64,000 bases of DNA from an uncultured Bacteroidota bacterium (GCA_902619855.1 CACNGE010000002.1:25575-89574), one strand, 5' to 3'. Shown: positions 48,797 through 60,240, numbered from the stretch's first letter. The notes: generated by a model not told the origin, from the letters alone. A program made the numbers and translations.

Positions 48797-50068
48797 ATGC
48801 TCGACCTATCGGTAGTACGTACAGATAAAGAAACTGTCATCACAGCCCTTAACAAACGTGGCATAGATGCGAGTACTCTTATTGACAATGCCCTCTCAGC
48901 CGATGAAAAACGCCGTGGATTACAAACCAGACTCGACCAAAAACTCGCCCTGGCAAATGCTTTAGCCAGGGAAATTGGGGAGTTATATAAGATTGGAAAT
49001 CCAGCGCAAGCCAATCAAAAGAAAGAAGAGTCTACAGCTTTAAAATCCGAAATAAAAGATCTACAAACTCAACTCTCGCAAGCAGAAAGTGAATTGCATG
49101 AACTGTTGTGTTCCATCCCAAATATCCCTCACTCTCTAGTCCCAAATGGGCAAAGCGAAGACGACAACGAAGAAGTTTTTCGTTCGAGGGAGGTACCAAG
49201 TCTCAGCGAAGATGCTCTTCCACACTGGGAGTTAGCTGCAAAATATGAGTTGATAAATTTTGAACTCGGCAACAAAATCACAGGTGCTGGTTTTCCTGTT
49301 TACACAGGAAAAGGAGCAAAACTCCAACGCGCATTGATCAGTTTTTTTCTTGATCAAAACGCAGCAGCAGGATATGAGGAAGTACAAGTCCCCCACCTAG
49401 TCAATGAGCAATCGGGCTTTGGTACTGGGCAACTCCCTGACAAAGAAGGGCAAATGTATCAGGTAGGCGCAGACAACCTTTACCTCATACCCACTGCAGA
49501 AGTACCGATCACAAATTTGTTTCGCAATGAAATTGTCAATGCTAGTGATTTGCCAATCACTCGAACTGGCTACACCCCTTGTTTTCGACGTGAGGCTGGA
49601 AGTTATGGCGCTCATGTTCGTGGTCTCAATCGCTTACATCAGTTCGACAAAGTCGAAATCGTTCGACTCGAACATCCCGACAATGCATATGATGCACTCG
49701 ATCAAATGGTCGAACATGTCAAAGGCATTCTCGAACAGCTTGAGCTACCCTATCGGATTCTTCGATTGTGTGGTGGAGACCTCGGATTTACAGCTGCAAT
49801 GACATACGATTTTGAAATCTATTCTGCTGCTCAAAAACGATGGCTAGAGGTAAGCTCAGTTTCAAACTTTGAAAATTATCAATCTACTAGGTTAAAACTT
49901 CGTTTTAAAGATAATGATGGCAATCGCAAGTGGGTGCATACCCTCAATGGAAGTGCCCTTGCTCTTCCACGTATTATCGCTGGTCTACTAGAAAACCATC
50001 AATCTGAAAATGGTATTCACATCCCTAAAGCTTTGGCTTCTTACACTGACTTTGGTACTATTCACTAA
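48797..50068 (+). CDS. serS: Serine--tRNA ligase
   Basis: N-terminal coiled coil; PTAEVPITNL, GYTPCFRREAGSYG, TLNGSALALPRIIAGLLENHQ motifs. Confidence 0.97.
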   Translation: MLDLSVVRTDKETVITALNKRGIDASTLIDNALSADEKRRGLQTRLDQKLALANALAREIGELYKIGNPAQANQKKEESTALKSEIKDLQTQLSQAESELHELLCSIPNIPHSLVPNGQSEDDNEEVFRSREVPSLSEDALPHWELAAKYELINFELGNKITGAGFPVYTGKGAKLQRALISFFLDQNAAAGYEEVQVPHLVNEQSGFGTGQLPDKEGQMYQVGADNLYLIPTAEVPITNLFRNEIVNASDLPITRTGYTPCFRREAGSYGAHVRGLNRLHQFDKVEIVRLEHPDNAYDALDQMVEHVKGILEQLELPYRILRLCGGDLGFTAAMTYDFEIYSAAQKRWLEVSSVSNFENYQSTRLKLRFKDNDGNRKWVHTLNGSALALPRIIAGLLENHQSENGIHIPKALASYTDFGTIH

Positions 50069-50076
50069 TTGCTCTT

Positions 50077-50367
50077 ATGCATATTCTCAATATCACCCTT
50101 AGTGTTGATCCAACTGTACAAGAGGACTTTGTTGCCTATGTAACAACGCAACTCATCCCAACAATTGATCAGAAAAGCTCCCTTTTCCGCATACACAGCG
50201 ATGCCAATACACATCCCACTTTTGGACTTCAAATTGAGTTTTATTCTTCCAACATTCTCAAAGACTTTAAAAATAGTGAGTTGGAAAAAACCTATGGGCA
50301 ACTCCAAGCCTCTTTCCCCAACAAATGGGTGTGTTTTGACACAGAACTTGAAAAACTAAGCCCTTGA
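50077..50367 (+). CDS. DUF4286-like small protein
   Basis: [28 protein letters not shown]...; position between serS and rsmA. Confidence 0.75.
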   Translation: MHILNITLSVDPTVQEDFVAYVTTQLIPTIDQKSSLFRIHSDANTHPTFGLQIEFYSSNILKDFKNSELEKTYGQLQASFPNKWVCFDTELEKLSP

Positions 50368-51137
50368 GTGTTCGTCCAAAAAAACATCTGGGTCAACACT
50401 TTTTGATTGATCTCAACATTGCTAAAAATATCGCTGGTGCGCTCACTGGATTTGACTACCAAGATGTGTTAGAAGTAGGTCCTGGCATGGGGGTCCTGAC
50501 CCAATATCTTATGCAAACCAAGCATACAATTCACGCCATTGAGGTGGATAACGAATCTGTAGATTATCTCAACACAAATTTCCCTAAACTAGAGCCAAAT
50601 TTAATTTTTGGAGATTTTTTGAAATGCAATTTGGTCAAAGATTTTCCAAGTCCTTTGGCAATCATTGGAAATTTTCCATACAATATATCATCTCAAATCT
50701 TATTTAAAACCATAGAAAATCGAAAACAGATTCCAGAATTTGTCGGGATGTTTCAGAAAGAGGTTGCAGAACGCATTTGCGAACCCCCTGGCTCGAAAGC
50801 ATATGGTATACTCTCTGTTTTGACCCAAAGTTTTTATGACACTGAATATTTATTTAATGTCAATCGATTTGTATTTGACCCACCGCCAAAAGTAGCATCA
50901 GCTGTATTGCGATTGCGCCGAAAAGAAACGACCTACTTAAACTGTGATGAAAGACTGTATTTTCGAGTTGTGAAAACTGCCTTTCAACAAAGACGAAAAA
51001 CTTTACGAAACAGTTTAAAAACCTTTTCTTTATCTACCAATTTAAAAGAAGACACTATCTTTGAACAGCGTCCAGAACAATTGGGCGTTTCGGATTTTGT
51101 TCGCATCACAAATTTGATTGCTCATGACGCCATTTAA
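50364..51137 (+). CDS. rsmA: 16S rRNA (adenine1518/1519-N6)-dimethyltransferase
   Basis: [46 protein letters not shown] motifs; TTG start overlapping the upstream stop. Confidence 0.95.
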   Translation: MSVRPKKHLGQHFLIDLNIAKNIAGALTGFDYQDVLEVGPGMGVLTQYLMQTKHTIHAIEVDNESVDYLNTNFPKLEPNLIFGDFLKCNLVKDFPSPLAIIGNFPYNISSQILFKTIENRKQIPEFVGMFQKEVAERICEPPGSKAYGILSVLTQSFYDTEYLFNVNRFVFDPPPKVASAVLRLRRKETTYLNCDERLYFRVVKTAFQQRRKTLRNSLKTFSLSTNLKEDTIFEQRPEQLGVSDFVRITNLIAHDAI

Positions 51138-52479
51138 GCTTAGTGAAGAACTTATAGGTCAAATCAACAGTGATATAGTGGCTCAAAACAACAAGGCGCT
51201 ACAAACACTTGTTAAAGAATACCATTACGCTGATTTGGCTGAAATTTTTGAGGCACTTCAAATCGATAAGGCTGTTTATTTGTTTAAACTGATTGACTCT
51301 GAAAAATCAGCTGATATGCTCCCCGAACTCGACGAAGATGTTCGCGAGAGTATTCTTGATGCATTGTCATCAGAGGAAATCGCAACAGAGATTGAGGAGC
51401 TCGATACCGACGACGCAGTAGATATCATCGCAGAACTTCCCGACGAGGTTCGCAAAGAAGTTATCAATCAAATTTCAGACATTGAACATGCTGATGATAT
51501 TCGAGAGTTACTCACCTATGACGAAAATTCTGCTGGTGGCCTAATGGCAAAAGAGTTGGTTTGTGTCAACCAAAACTGGACGGTCACTCGTTGTGTGCGA
51601 GAGATGCGCTTACAGGCGAAAGAAGTCACTCGTGTTCATTCCATCTATGTAGTTGATAACGATGATGTATTGCTTGGACGATTATCTTTGAAAGATCTGC
51701 TTACAGCGAATGAAAAAAGCAAAATTAAGAGTGTTTATATTCCAAAAGTCGATTATGTTACAATCGATGAAGAGGGAGAGGAAGTCGCAAAAATTATGTC
51801 TAAATATGACTTAGAGGCAATTCCTGTAGTCAATGAACAAAAACAGCTTGTGGGTAGAATTACAATTGATGATATCGTTGATTTGATTAAGGATGAAGCA
51901 GAAAAAGATTATCAGCTCGCAGCGGGAATTTCATCTGATGTTGAAGCAGATGATTCTATTTTTCAACTCACAAAGGCACGACTTCCTTGGTTGATATTGG
52001 GCTTAATCGGTGGGCTCGGAAGTGTCTTTATCCTAGAGGGATTTGAAGGTTTTATGAGTCACCCATCACACAAGGCCTTATTCTTTTTTACCCCTCTGAT
52101 TGCTGCAATGGCTGGGAATGTGGGTGTTCAATCATCGGCAATTATTGTACAAGGACTTGCCAACGATGTGGTCAAAGGAAGTTTGCTCAACCGCCTGCTA
52201 AAGGAAGTCGGACTGGGGTTGATAAATGGTGGTGCTTTAGCCTTGCTTGTCATCCTTTTTGGAGTTGCCACCCAACAGCCAACTGATGTTAGTCTGACCA
52301 TTGCTTTATCGATGCTTTGCGTGATTATTGTTTCAGCACTGATTGGCACTTTTGTTCCTATTGTACTGAACCGAAGGGGAATAGACCCAGCAATTGCCAC
52401 TGGCCCATTTATCACCACTAGCAACGACATCTTTGGCATATTCCTCTTTTTTTATATCGCCAAATGGTTTTTGGCTTAA
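51124..52479 (+). CDS. mgtE: Magnesium transporter MgtE
   Basis: N-terminal acidic domain, CBS pair, C-terminal TM domain with [17 protein letters not shown] and [17 protein letters not shown]. Confidence 0.95.
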   Translation: MTPFKLSEELIGQINSDIVAQNNKALQTLVKEYHYADLAEIFEALQIDKAVYLFKLIDSEKSADMLPELDEDVRESILDALSSEEIATEIEELDTDDAVDIIAELPDEVRKEVINQISDIEHADDIRELLTYDENSAGGLMAKELVCVNQNWTVTRCVREMRLQAKEVTRVHSIYVVDNDDVLLGRLSLKDLLTANEKSKIKSVYIPKVDYVTIDEEGEEVAKIMSKYDLEAIPVVNEQKQLVGRITIDDIVDLIKDEAEKDYQLAAGISSDVEADDSIFQLTKARLPWLILGLIGGLGSVFILEGFEGFMSHPSHKALFFFTPLIAAMAGNVGVQSSAIIVQGLANDVVKGSLLNRLLKEVGLGLINGGALALLVILFGVATQQPTDVSLTIALSMLCVIIVSALIGTFVPIVLNRRGIDPAIATGPFITTSNDIFGIFLFFYIAKWFLA

Positions 52480-52485
52480 TTCCTA

Positions 52486-53433
52486 ATGTCAATCACCATG
52501 CGCGTTCTACACCTAGACAATAATCATGATATTCTGGCAGAAGGATTGAGTGAAATTGGTTGTACCAATGACTTTGATTTCACAAGCTCCAAAGAAGATA
52601 TTCTTTCAAAAATTGATACCTATGACGCCATTGTTATTCGCAGTCGTTTTCCAATCGACAAAGCCTTTTTAGAATCCGCAAAACACCTTTCTTTTATTGC
52701 TCGGGTAGGTTCAGGGCTTGAGAATATCGATGTGTCTTATGCAAAAGAAATTGGGATTGAGGTCATTGCCTCACCTGAAGGAAATGCCAATGCTGTGGGT
52801 GAACATGCTCTTGGGATGATTCTTACTCTTTTCAATAAACTTCCCAAAGCAGCACTGGATATCAAAAATGGAAAGTGGAAGCGTGAGGCGAATCGTGGTG
52901 AGGAGCTCAATGGGAAAACCATAGGATTGATTGGCTATGGGCATACAGCAAATCAATTTGCAAAAAAACTCAGTGGGTTTGATGTCACAGTTTTATGTCA
53001 TGATATTTTACCCAACAAAGGCAATGCGTTTGCCAATCAAGTCGATTTAAAAACCTTACAAGAGCAAGCAGATGTTGTTAGCTTACACATCCCCCAAACT
53101 GCTGAAACCAAAGGGTTGATCGATGGTGAATTTATAAAAAAGATGAGCAAAGAGTTTTGGCTAATCAATACCGCTAGAGGAAATCAGGTGGTGATCAAAG
53201 ACCTTATCGATGGACTAGAAATGGGAAAGGTTAGAGGTGCCTGTCTAGATGTGTTGCCATTTGAAAAATCATCTTTTGAGGGGGTTACAAACAATGCCCA
53301 ACTCAAACAGTTGCAAGAAAACCCAAATATTATTCTTACACCCCATATCGCAGGTTGGACACACCAAAGCAAGCGTCAACTTGCTCAGGTTATTGTCGAT
53401 AAGGTGAAACAGGGTTTTTTTAATTTTCCTTAG
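52486..53433 (+). CDS. D-2-hydroxyacid dehydrogenase (phosphoglycerate dehydrogenase-like)
   Basis: GKTIGLIGYGHTANQFAKKL Rossmann motif and FWLINTARGNQVV. Confidence 0.92.
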   Translation: MSITMRVLHLDNNHDILAEGLSEIGCTNDFDFTSSKEDILSKIDTYDAIVIRSRFPIDKAFLESAKHLSFIARVGSGLENIDVSYAKEIGIEVIASPEGNANAVGEHALGMILTLFNKLPKAALDIKNGKWKREANRGEELNGKTIGLIGYGHTANQFAKKLSGFDVTVLCHDILPNKGNAFANQVDLKTLQEQADVVSLHIPQTAETKGLIDGEFIKKMSKEFWLINTARGNQVVIKDLIDGLEMGKVRGACLDVLPFEKSSFEGVTNNAQLKQLQENPNIILTPHIAGWTHQSKRQLAQVIVDKVKQGFFNFP

Positions 53434-53494
53434 AAAAACAATATTTTAACGTCAAGTTTACAAGCTGAAGACCAATAGATTATATTTTTGCATT

Positions 53495-53932
53495 ATGAAA
53501 AAGATACTTATTCTATGTACAGGTAACTCTTGTCGAAGCCAAATCGCACATGGTTATTTTACATATTTTGGTAAAGATGCGCTGGATGTGTATTCAGCTG
53601 GTATCGAAACACATGGCGTAAATCCTAGAGCCATAGCAACGATGGAGGAAGATGGAATCGATATTTCAGGACACACATCAAACCACGTGGATGAATACCT
53701 CCACATCCCTTTTGAATATATATTGACTGTTTGTGATCATGCACATGAACACTGTCCCTATATTCCTAGCCAAACAGCACTTCGCATACATCACAACTTT
53801 ACAGACCCCTCCAAATTGGTGTCAGAAAATGAAGAAGAAATCAAAGCAGCTTTTGATGCAACGCGAGAAGAAATCAAAAACTTTGCGCTTGCGTTTGTGC
53901 AGCAACATAGACTCAAGGTGTCTAACGCATAA
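53495..53932 (+). CDS. ArsC-like low-molecular-weight protein tyrosine phosphatase family protein
   Basis: ILILCTGNSCRSQIAHG P-loop and C-terminal FTDPSKL motif. Confidence 0.9.
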   Translation: MKKILILCTGNSCRSQIAHGYFTYFGKDALDVYSAGIETHGVNPRAIATMEEDGIDISGHTSNHVDEYLHIPFEYILTVCDHAHEHCPYIPSQTALRIHHNFTDPSKLVSENEEEIKAAFDATREEIKNFALAFVQQHRLKVSNA

Positions 53933-55172
53933 CCATCTGCATTGTTTCTTGGGTTCGCTGCTCTAACAAAAGTTCGTGTTTACGCAACAAAAAAGCAGCA
54001 CTTTCTGGCTGAAAATGCCGAATGGTGTACAATGAAACATTTTGTTTATGATCCACTTGAAATCGGCCGCGAAGTTCGTGAAGAAGTTCTTCTATTTTAT
54101 CAAACTTATCAAAAACACAAACCGAAAAACTAATCGCTGAGTTTTGAATCAAATCAACCTTCATTTTATACTTGTGGAGCATGGCAAAAATATCACTGAT
54201 GTTTTTTTCAATGATAAACGAAAAATCTAGTGAAGATAACTTGATTAATGCCAAATTGTTTTTAACAATATAACAAGGAACATGAGGGTCAATTGCAACC
54301 CCCTTACTCACTTTAGTTCCTTCACCTTTGGGATTGATAAACGATTTTACATGAAGTGGAATTTCTTTTCGCTGTAATGGCTGAAGGGTTTTGGGGTGAA
54401 TGACTGATGCCCCGTAAAACGCCAGCTCAATTGCCTCTTGATAAGAGATGTGATGGAGCAGTTTGGTTGATTCAAAATGACGAGGGTCAGCATTGAGAAC
54501 CCCTGGCACATCCTTCCAAATGGTTACAGAATTACCATTGAGACAATAAGCGAATATCGCTGCAGTGTAGTCAGACCCCTCACGACCGAGTGTCGTGGTA
54601 AAGTTGTTGTCATCACTTCCAATAAATCCTTGGGTAATGTAAAACTGACCAGGATTGACTTTTTCGCGAATGGCCTTTTCTGTTCTAGCCCAATCTACAT
54701 TCGCATCGCGATAGCTGGTGTCGGTTTGGATGCATTCTCTTGCATCTAGCCAGTTGGCAGCAATCCCTTTTTCGTTTAAGAAGTGAGTGATGATCGTCGT
54801 TGATACCAATTCGCCTGTGCTCACAACCTGATCATAAACAAAAGAATAATTTGGAGATTTATTGTTTTTCAAAAAAGTACGCAACCGATCAAATCGTTTT
54901 TTGACCTGATCGAACACATCATGCTTTGGGGGATCGAAGATTTCATTCATAATCCCCAAATGATAGTCGTTGATTTCATTAAGTTGTGACTCGATTAGTT
55001 TGTCGTCATCAAAATATGCCTCAATAAGTTTTTCGAAAGCATTGGTGGTTTTGCCCATAGCAGACACCACAATCAAGGTTTGGGCATGACCTGTTTGTTC
55101 AAGCACACGATACATGTTGTGTATCCCCTCGGCATCTTTTACTGATGCTCCCCCAAATTTAAATATTCTCAT
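53922..55172 (-). CDS. Aspartate kinase
   Basis: MRIFKFGGASVKDAEGI, TTTLGREGSDYTAAI and C-terminal ACT-like region. Confidence 0.95.
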   Translation of the reverse strand: MRIFKFGGASVKDAEGIHNMYRVLEQTGHAQTLIVVSAMGKTTNAFEKLIEAYFDDDKLIESQLNEINDYHLGIMNEIFDPPKHDVFDQVKKRFDRLRTFLKNNKSPNYSFVYDQVVSTGELVSTTIITHFLNEKGIAANWLDARECIQTDTSYRDANVDWARTEKAIREKVNPGQFYITQGFIGSDDNNFTTTLGREGSDYTAAIFAYCLNGNSVTIWKDVPGVLNADPRHFESTKLLHHISYQEAIELAFYGASVIHPKTLQPLQRKEIPLHVKSFINPKGEGTKVSKGVAIDPHVPCYIVKNNLALIKLSSLDFSFIIEKNISDIFAMLHKYKMKVDLIQNSAISFSVCVFDKFDKIEELLHELRGRFQVDHKQNVSLYTIRHFQPESAAFLLRKHELLLEQRTQETMQMVMR

Positions 55173-55659
55173 CAGGATATTGATTTATAAATGTAGAAAT
55201 TGCATGTTCATCCATTTGAGCTGTGCGCCAATCAGACAGTACTGCGGCACCTGTTTGCTCGTAGAAATCAATAGCAGATTGGTTCCAGTCCAACACAGCC
55301 CACTCCACACGACGTACTTGCAGAGAATAAGCATAGTGTATAAATCGTTTGTACAGGGCAAATCCAATGCCTTTCCCTCTGTAATCTACTTGCACGATCA
55401 AATCTTCAAGGTGCATGGTTTTTCCTTTCCAAGTCGAATAACGTGGATAGCCCAACGCCAAGCCTACAATTTGTTGATCCTCCTCGGCAACAAAGCACAC
55501 AAAAGAAGGATGCTCGCCAAAGCCATCTCGAACCAAGTCTTCAGTTGTAAGAACGACTGCATCTGGCTCGCGTTCAAAAACAGCAAGCTCTTTGATGAGT
55601 GCTAAAATTGATTGTGCATCAGCCAAGGTCGCTTGACGAATAGTAGCCTGTTTTTTCAT
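55159..55659 (-). CDS. GNAT family N-acetyltransferase
   Basis: IRQATLADAQSILALIKELAVFE, LEDLIVQVDYRGKGIGFALYKR motif; start taken at internal ATG (MKKQATIRQ). Confidence 0.92.
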   Translation of the reverse strand: MKKQATIRQATLADAQSILALIKELAVFEREPDAVVLTTEDLVRDGFGEHPSFVCFVAEEDQQIVGLALGYPRYSTWKGKTMHLEDLIVQVDYRGKGIGFALYKRFIHYAYSLQVRRVEWAVLDWNQSAIDFYEQTGAAVLSDWRTAQMDEHAISTFINQYPDENI

Positions 55660-55691
55660 GGACTCAAAGGTAAGAATATGACAGCAAATAC

Positions 55692-58600
55692 GTGTTCGAA
55701 TCTTTTTGCTATTTGTATGTAATCTATAAGAAGAGTTTGTATTATTGCAAAAAAATTGGATTGAATCCATTTGGCAATGCTGGTCGTACCACCAAAAATG
55801 TACAGGTCCAGCAGCTTTCCAACCTTATAGATGCGAGCGAAAAAGTCAGTGTTTCGGGTCTCGCAGGGTCATCTTATGCCTTTTTGGTAGCTGCCATCTT
55901 TGAAAAGAGTAAAAAAACAATGGTTTTGGTCCTCGATGATAAGGAGAAAGCAGCCTATATATTTAATGATCTCGAGCGATTGCTACCTGATCAACAAGTA
56001 CTCTTCTACCCTGCTAGCTATCGCCAACCCTATGAAATAGAAGAGGTGGACAACGCAAATGTGATGATGCGTGCAGATGCCCTTAAAAGATGTAGCACGA
56101 ATCAAAAGCCAACTTTACTTGTGAGCTATCCCGATGCTTTGTTTGAGCAAGTCATCACAAAAAAAGAGTTGAAAAAAAAGACGTTAACAATACAACTGGG
56201 CGAAAATATTGGTCGAGACCTCATCAATGAAGCCTTATTCGCCTACGACTTTCAAAGGGTTGATTTTGTATCCCAACCTGGTGAATTTTCAGTAAGAGGT
56301 GGAATAATCGATATCTTTTCCTATGATAAAGATGAGCCCTATCGCATCGAGTTTTTTGGGGATGATGTTGATCGAATCAATTGTTTTGATATCGAGACCC
56401 AACTGTCGACAAAACTCCTCGAGAATATCGATATTGTTGCGCATTTGGAGCATAAATTACAAAGCGAAGATCGCCAGCCGATTTGGTCCTTTTTAGGGGA
56501 TTCGACCACTTATTTTTTGCCTGCCATCGGAGATGTGATTGCAGTACTGGACAAGCTCTATGACAAGTCGATAGAGGCGCACGCTTCTTTGGAAAGCCCC
56601 ATTAATCACTCCAATCCTGAAGACTTATTTGTGCGTGGACAAGATTTTGAAACAGCAATTGCCAATCGAACTAGCGTCCACTTTGGGGGTCAAAAAGAGT
56701 CGAATCACATTGCTTTTGACTGTCAGCCGCAACCGAATTTTAATCAAAATTTCGAGCAAGTCATCAAACATCTGACCGATAATGAATCACAGGGGTTTCG
56801 CAATCATCTTTTTTGCAGTTCACAGCAGCAAGCCGACCGATTTGTGAGAATCGCAGAAGAGTTGTCATCCAAAAAACTGTTTGAAATCCATATCATGCCC
56901 CTCTATCAGGGGTTTATCGACAATCAAAATCATGTCGCTTGTTATACAGATCACCAATTTTTTGAACGTCATCACAAATTCAGACTCAAAAATGGCTATG
57001 CAAAAAAACAAGCCATTAGTCTCAAGGAGTTCAACCAACTTAGTGTTGGGGATTATGTTACTCATATCGATCATGGGGTTGGTAAATTTGGTGGGCTCCA
57101 GCGCATCGAAGTTGATGGCAAGCTACAAGAGGCGATTAAACTCACCTACAGCGAACGTGATATCCTTTATGTGAGTATTCACTCATTGCACAAAATCAGT
57201 AAATACGCAGGAAAAGATGGTGCTGTTCCTAAAATTTACAAACTTGGGTCTGTCGCTTGGAAAAAATTGAAAACAAAGACAAAGAAACGGGTGAAAGAAA
57301 TTGCCTTTGACCTCATTCAAGTCTATGCAAAAAGGAAACTTAAAAAAGGTTTTCAATGTTATTCTGATAGTTATTTGCAACACGAGTTGGAAGCATCCTT
57401 TATCTATGAAGACACCCCCGATCAGCGAAATGCCACAGTGGCAGTAAAAGAAGATATGGAAAGTGAACAGCCCATGGATCGATTGGTTTGTGGAGATGTT
57501 GGGTTTGGCAAAACAGAAGTTGCCATTCGTGCTGCTTTCAAGGCAGTGGACAATCGAAAGCAGGTCGCAGTACTTGTACCCACCACAATCCTTGCCTTTC
57601 AACATCACAACACCTTTTCTAAACGATTAAAGGACTTCCCTGTCAAAATCGATTATCTGAATCGTTTTCGATCAGCAAAAAACAAAAAGGAAATCCTTCA
57701 AGGGTTGGATGATGGGTCAATCGATATTATTATTGGAACGCACCAACTGGTGAACAAGAGAACCAAATTTAAAAATTTGGGCTTGCTGATCGTAGATGAG
57801 GAGCAGAAATTTGGGGTTAGTGTAAAAGAAAAGCTCAGGGCACTCAAAGCCAATGTTGATGTACTCACGCTCACTGCCACACCAATTCCGAGAACGCTGC
57901 AATTTAGCTTAATGGCAGCTCGTGACTTGTCGATTATCAATACTCCTCCACCAAACAGACACCCAATAGAAAGTCAGGTCGTTGGCTTTAGTGAACCCCT
58001 AATTCGGGATGCGATTATCTATGAATTGCAGCGAGGTGGGCAGGTATTTTTTGTACACAATAGAGTCGAAAACTTGGCAGATTTCACTGGCATGATTCAA
58101 CGTATAGTCCCCGATGCTAAGGTTACAAGCATTCATGGCAAAATGAAAGGGTCATCGATCGAAACTAGAATGCGTGATTTTATTAAGGGCCATATTGATA
58201 TACTGGTGGCAACAACAATCATTGAAAATGGGCTTGATGTGCCAAATGCAAATACAATTTTTATCAATAATGCGCATCAATTTGGACTGAGTGATCTTCA
58301 TCAAATGAGGGGACGTGTGGGAAGAAGCAACAAAAAGGCCTTTTGTTATTTCTTAACAGCTCCCATATCAACACTAAACGATGAGGCTCGAAAACGAATG
58401 CGTGCACTTTCCGAACACACTGCTTTGGGATCTGGTTTTCAAATTGCCATGCGTGATTTGGAAATTCGTGGTGCTGGTGATTTGTTGGGTGGCGAGCAGA
58501 GTGGATTTATTAATGATATTGGGTTTGAAACATATCAGAAAATTTTAAAAGAAGCTGTTGAGGAATTAAAATCTGAGCATTTTCAAGAACTCTATCCAAA

Positions 58601-59087
58601 TCATGAGCCAGCTCCAAAAGAAATACAAATTGATACCGACCTCGAAATTCTTTTCCCAGACACCTATATCAATAACGTACAAGAGCGATTGAGTTGTTAT
58701 CAAAGCCTGAATGAAGTGTCAAATCAGTCTGCACTTGATCAGTTTGTGAATGAGTTGCAAGATCGTTTTGGCCCTTTACCCCCAACATCTCAGGCACTGA
58801 TTCAAAGCATACAGCTCAAGTGGTTGGCAAACGAATTACATTTTGAAAAAATTGTTTTGAAAAAAAATAAACTCATCGGTTACTTTGATCTTTCAACAAA
58901 TCAAGACTTCCTCCAGTCAGATCAGTTTCAGTTAATGATGAAACAGCTACAGACACATTCGAAAAAGGGCTTTTTGAAAGAGAGAAAACAAGGAGAAAAC
59001 AATCGATTATTATTATCGTTTGAAAACGTCCATACGATAGAAGAAGCCCTAGATTCGTTGAAAGAGTTGCAGCCTATAACTGCTTGA
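55692..59087 (+). CDS. mfd: Transcription-repair coupling factor
   Basis: RLVCGDVGFGKTEVAIRAAFKAV, VPTTILAFQHHNTF, IVDEEQKFGV, TLTATPIPRTLQFSLMAARDLSII, QMRGRVGRSNKKAFCY motifs; true start probably downstream of 55692. Confidence 0.96.
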   Translation: MFESFCYLYVIYKKSLYYCKKIGLNPFGNAGRTTKNVQVQQLSNLIDASEKVSVSGLAGSSYAFLVAAIFEKSKKTMVLVLDDKEKAAYIFNDLERLLPDQQVLFYPASYRQPYEIEEVDNANVMMRADALKRCSTNQKPTLLVSYPDALFEQVITKKELKKKTLTIQLGENIGRDLINEALFAYDFQRVDFVSQPGEFSVRGGIIDIFSYDKDEPYRIEFFGDDVDRINCFDIETQLSTKLLENIDIVAHLEHKLQSEDRQPIWSFLGDSTTYFLPAIGDVIAVLDKLYDKSIEAHASLESPINHSNPEDLFVRGQDFETAIANRTSVHFGGQKESNHIAFDCQPQPNFNQNFEQVIKHLTDNESQGFRNHLFCSSQQQADRFVRIAEELSSKKLFEIHIMPLYQGFIDNQNHVACYTDHQFFERHHKFRLKNGYAKKQAISLKEFNQLSVGDYVTHIDHGVGKFGGLQRIEVDGKLQEAIKLTYSERDILYVSIHSLHKISKYAGKDGAVPKIYKLGSVAWKKLKTKTKKRVKEIAFDLIQVYAKRKLKKGFQCYSDSYLQHELEASFIYEDTPDQRNATVAVKEDMESEQPMDRLVCGDVGFGKTEVAIRAAFKAVDNRKQVAVLVPTTILAFQHHNTFSKRLKDFPVKIDYLNRFRSAKNKKEILQGLDDGSIDIIIGTHQLVNKRTKFKNLGLLIVDEEQKFGVSVKEKLRALKANVDVLTLTATPIPRTLQFSLMAARDLSIINTPPPNRHPIESQVVGFSEPLIRDAIIYELQRGGQVFFVHNRVENLADFTGMIQRIVPDAKVTSIHGKMKGSSIETRMRDFIKGHIDILVATTIIENGLDVPNANTIFINNAHQFGLSDLHQMRGRVGRSNKKAFCYFLTAPISTLNDEARKRMRALSEHTALGSGFQIAMRDLEIRGAGDLLGGEQSGFINDIGFETYQKILKEAVEELKSEHFQELYPNHEPAPKEIQIDTDLEILFPDTYINNVQERLSCYQSLNEVSNQSALDQFVNELQDRFGPLPPTSQALIQSIQLKWLANELHFEKIVLKKNKLIGYFDLSTNQDFLQSDQFQLMMKQLQTHSKKGFLKERKQGENNRLLLSFENVHTIEEALDSLKELQPITA

Positions 59088-59751
59088 GATCTTTGATGAT
59101 TCGAAAGGCTCTATCAACCTGTTCTTCATTGACAAGAATTGTGAATTCATTCGAAGTTGAAATCACCTCGTAGATATTTATCCCCTCCCAAGACAGGCGC
59201 TGAAAAACAAAATAATAGATCCCTGGAACAGATACATTTTCAGTTGGCAACTTCACTGAAATAGAAGACAAGTCTGTTTCTTTATGAATACATGTTTCAT
59301 TTGAGAAACAACTTTCAACCAGTTCGGCAAGGTTGCCGCTCACCACAACATTACATTCGTTGACGCCTCTTGAAGAGGTGTAAAAATTGTCTTTCGCATC
59401 AGAAATCCCAGCAACCAATTTTGCCTGAGAGGTCAAAAGTGTTGGAGAGGTTTTAAAGTTGTAATCAATGAGCGACGATCGAACTGTAATATCGCCAATG
59501 TTTCGCAACGTGCGTACAATTTTAAGAGAAGATCGAAATTCAAAATCGGAGGAAAGACGCTTCAAAGCCATAACAATGGCTCCATTTCTCACCTCTTTGT
59601 TCATCACACTGCTAATATCTTCGTTCATGATGCGAGCGAGAGAGGTAAGGTTGATAATACCCTGTGTTAGTGCGCTGACTAAAAAGGGTTTGCTTTTAAT
59701 ATATTCCTCGACAGCAGAAGATATTGTTTTCATATGATCTCTTAAATACAT
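59074..59751 (-). CDS. ACT domain-containing protein of uncertain function
   Basis: C-terminal PGIYYFVFQRLSWEGINIYEVISTSNEFTILVNEEQVDRAFRIIKDL resembles aspartokinase-type ACT; no kinase domain. Confidence 0.7.
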   Translation of the reverse strand: MYLRDHMKTISSAVEEYIKSKPFLVSALTQGIINLTSLARIMNEDISSVMNKEVRNGAIVMALKRLSSDFEFRSSLKIVRTLRNIGDITVRSSLIDYNFKTSPTLLTSQAKLVAGISDAKDNFYTSSRGVNECNVVVSGNLAELVESCFSNETCIHKETDLSSISVKLPTENVSVPGIYYFVFQRLSWEGINIYEVISTSNEFTILVNEEQVDRAFRIIKDLKQL

Positions 59752-59808
59752 CGCGAAAATAGTAAATAATTAAACAAAATGTTATAAATAACACATTTAT
59801 TAAAATGG

Positions 59809-60156
59809 TTAGAATGCATTTTCGATGATTTGAAGCTTGATGTTCTTCCCCTGACTGACAATACTTACGATATCAAACCTAACATTGACATCCAAGTTAT
59901 TTGTACTGACAAAGTGGTCGGCAGCAACAATAAGAGAGCGCTGTTGTTTTTTTGAAACAAAGGATTGAGGGTCACCAAAATAAGTGCTTGTCCTTGACTT
60001 AACCTCCACAATAGCGAGTACTTCACCTTTACGAGCAATGATATCGACCTCCGATCTGCCAAAACGATAATTGCGTTTGAGGATGGTATAGCCTTTTTTT
60101 TGATAGCTTTCAACAGCAAGACTTTCACCCTGTCGACCAAGTTTGGTTGTGTTCAT
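59809..60156 (-). CDS. YraN/UPF0102 family protein (endonuclease-fold)
   Basis: LGRQGESLAVESYQKKGYTILKRNYRFGRSEVDIIARKGEVLAIVEVKSR. Confidence 0.93.
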   Translation of the reverse strand: MNTTKLGRQGESLAVESYQKKGYTILKRNYRFGRSEVDIIARKGEVLAIVEVKSRTSTYFGDPQSFVSKKQQRSLIVAADHFVSTNNLDVNVRFDIVSIVSQGKNIKLQIIENAF

Positions 60157-60212
60157 TTTGGGATTGTAAAGTTTGAAGATATAAAAAATCGATGAGAGGC
60201 AAGATTATTGCT

Positions 60213-60220
60213 TATTTTTG
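60213..60220 (+). promoter_or_regulatory. Putative -7 element TATTTTTG upstream of metG
   Basis: TAnnTTTG match; supports ATG 60241 as the translation start. Confidence 0.45.
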
Positions 60221-60240
60221 TGATGGGATTAAACGACTAC

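Noticed and set aside
57183-57608. 141-aa minus-strand ORF opposite mfd
   Set aside because: Lies within the conserved Mfd helicase region; no homology-like motifs
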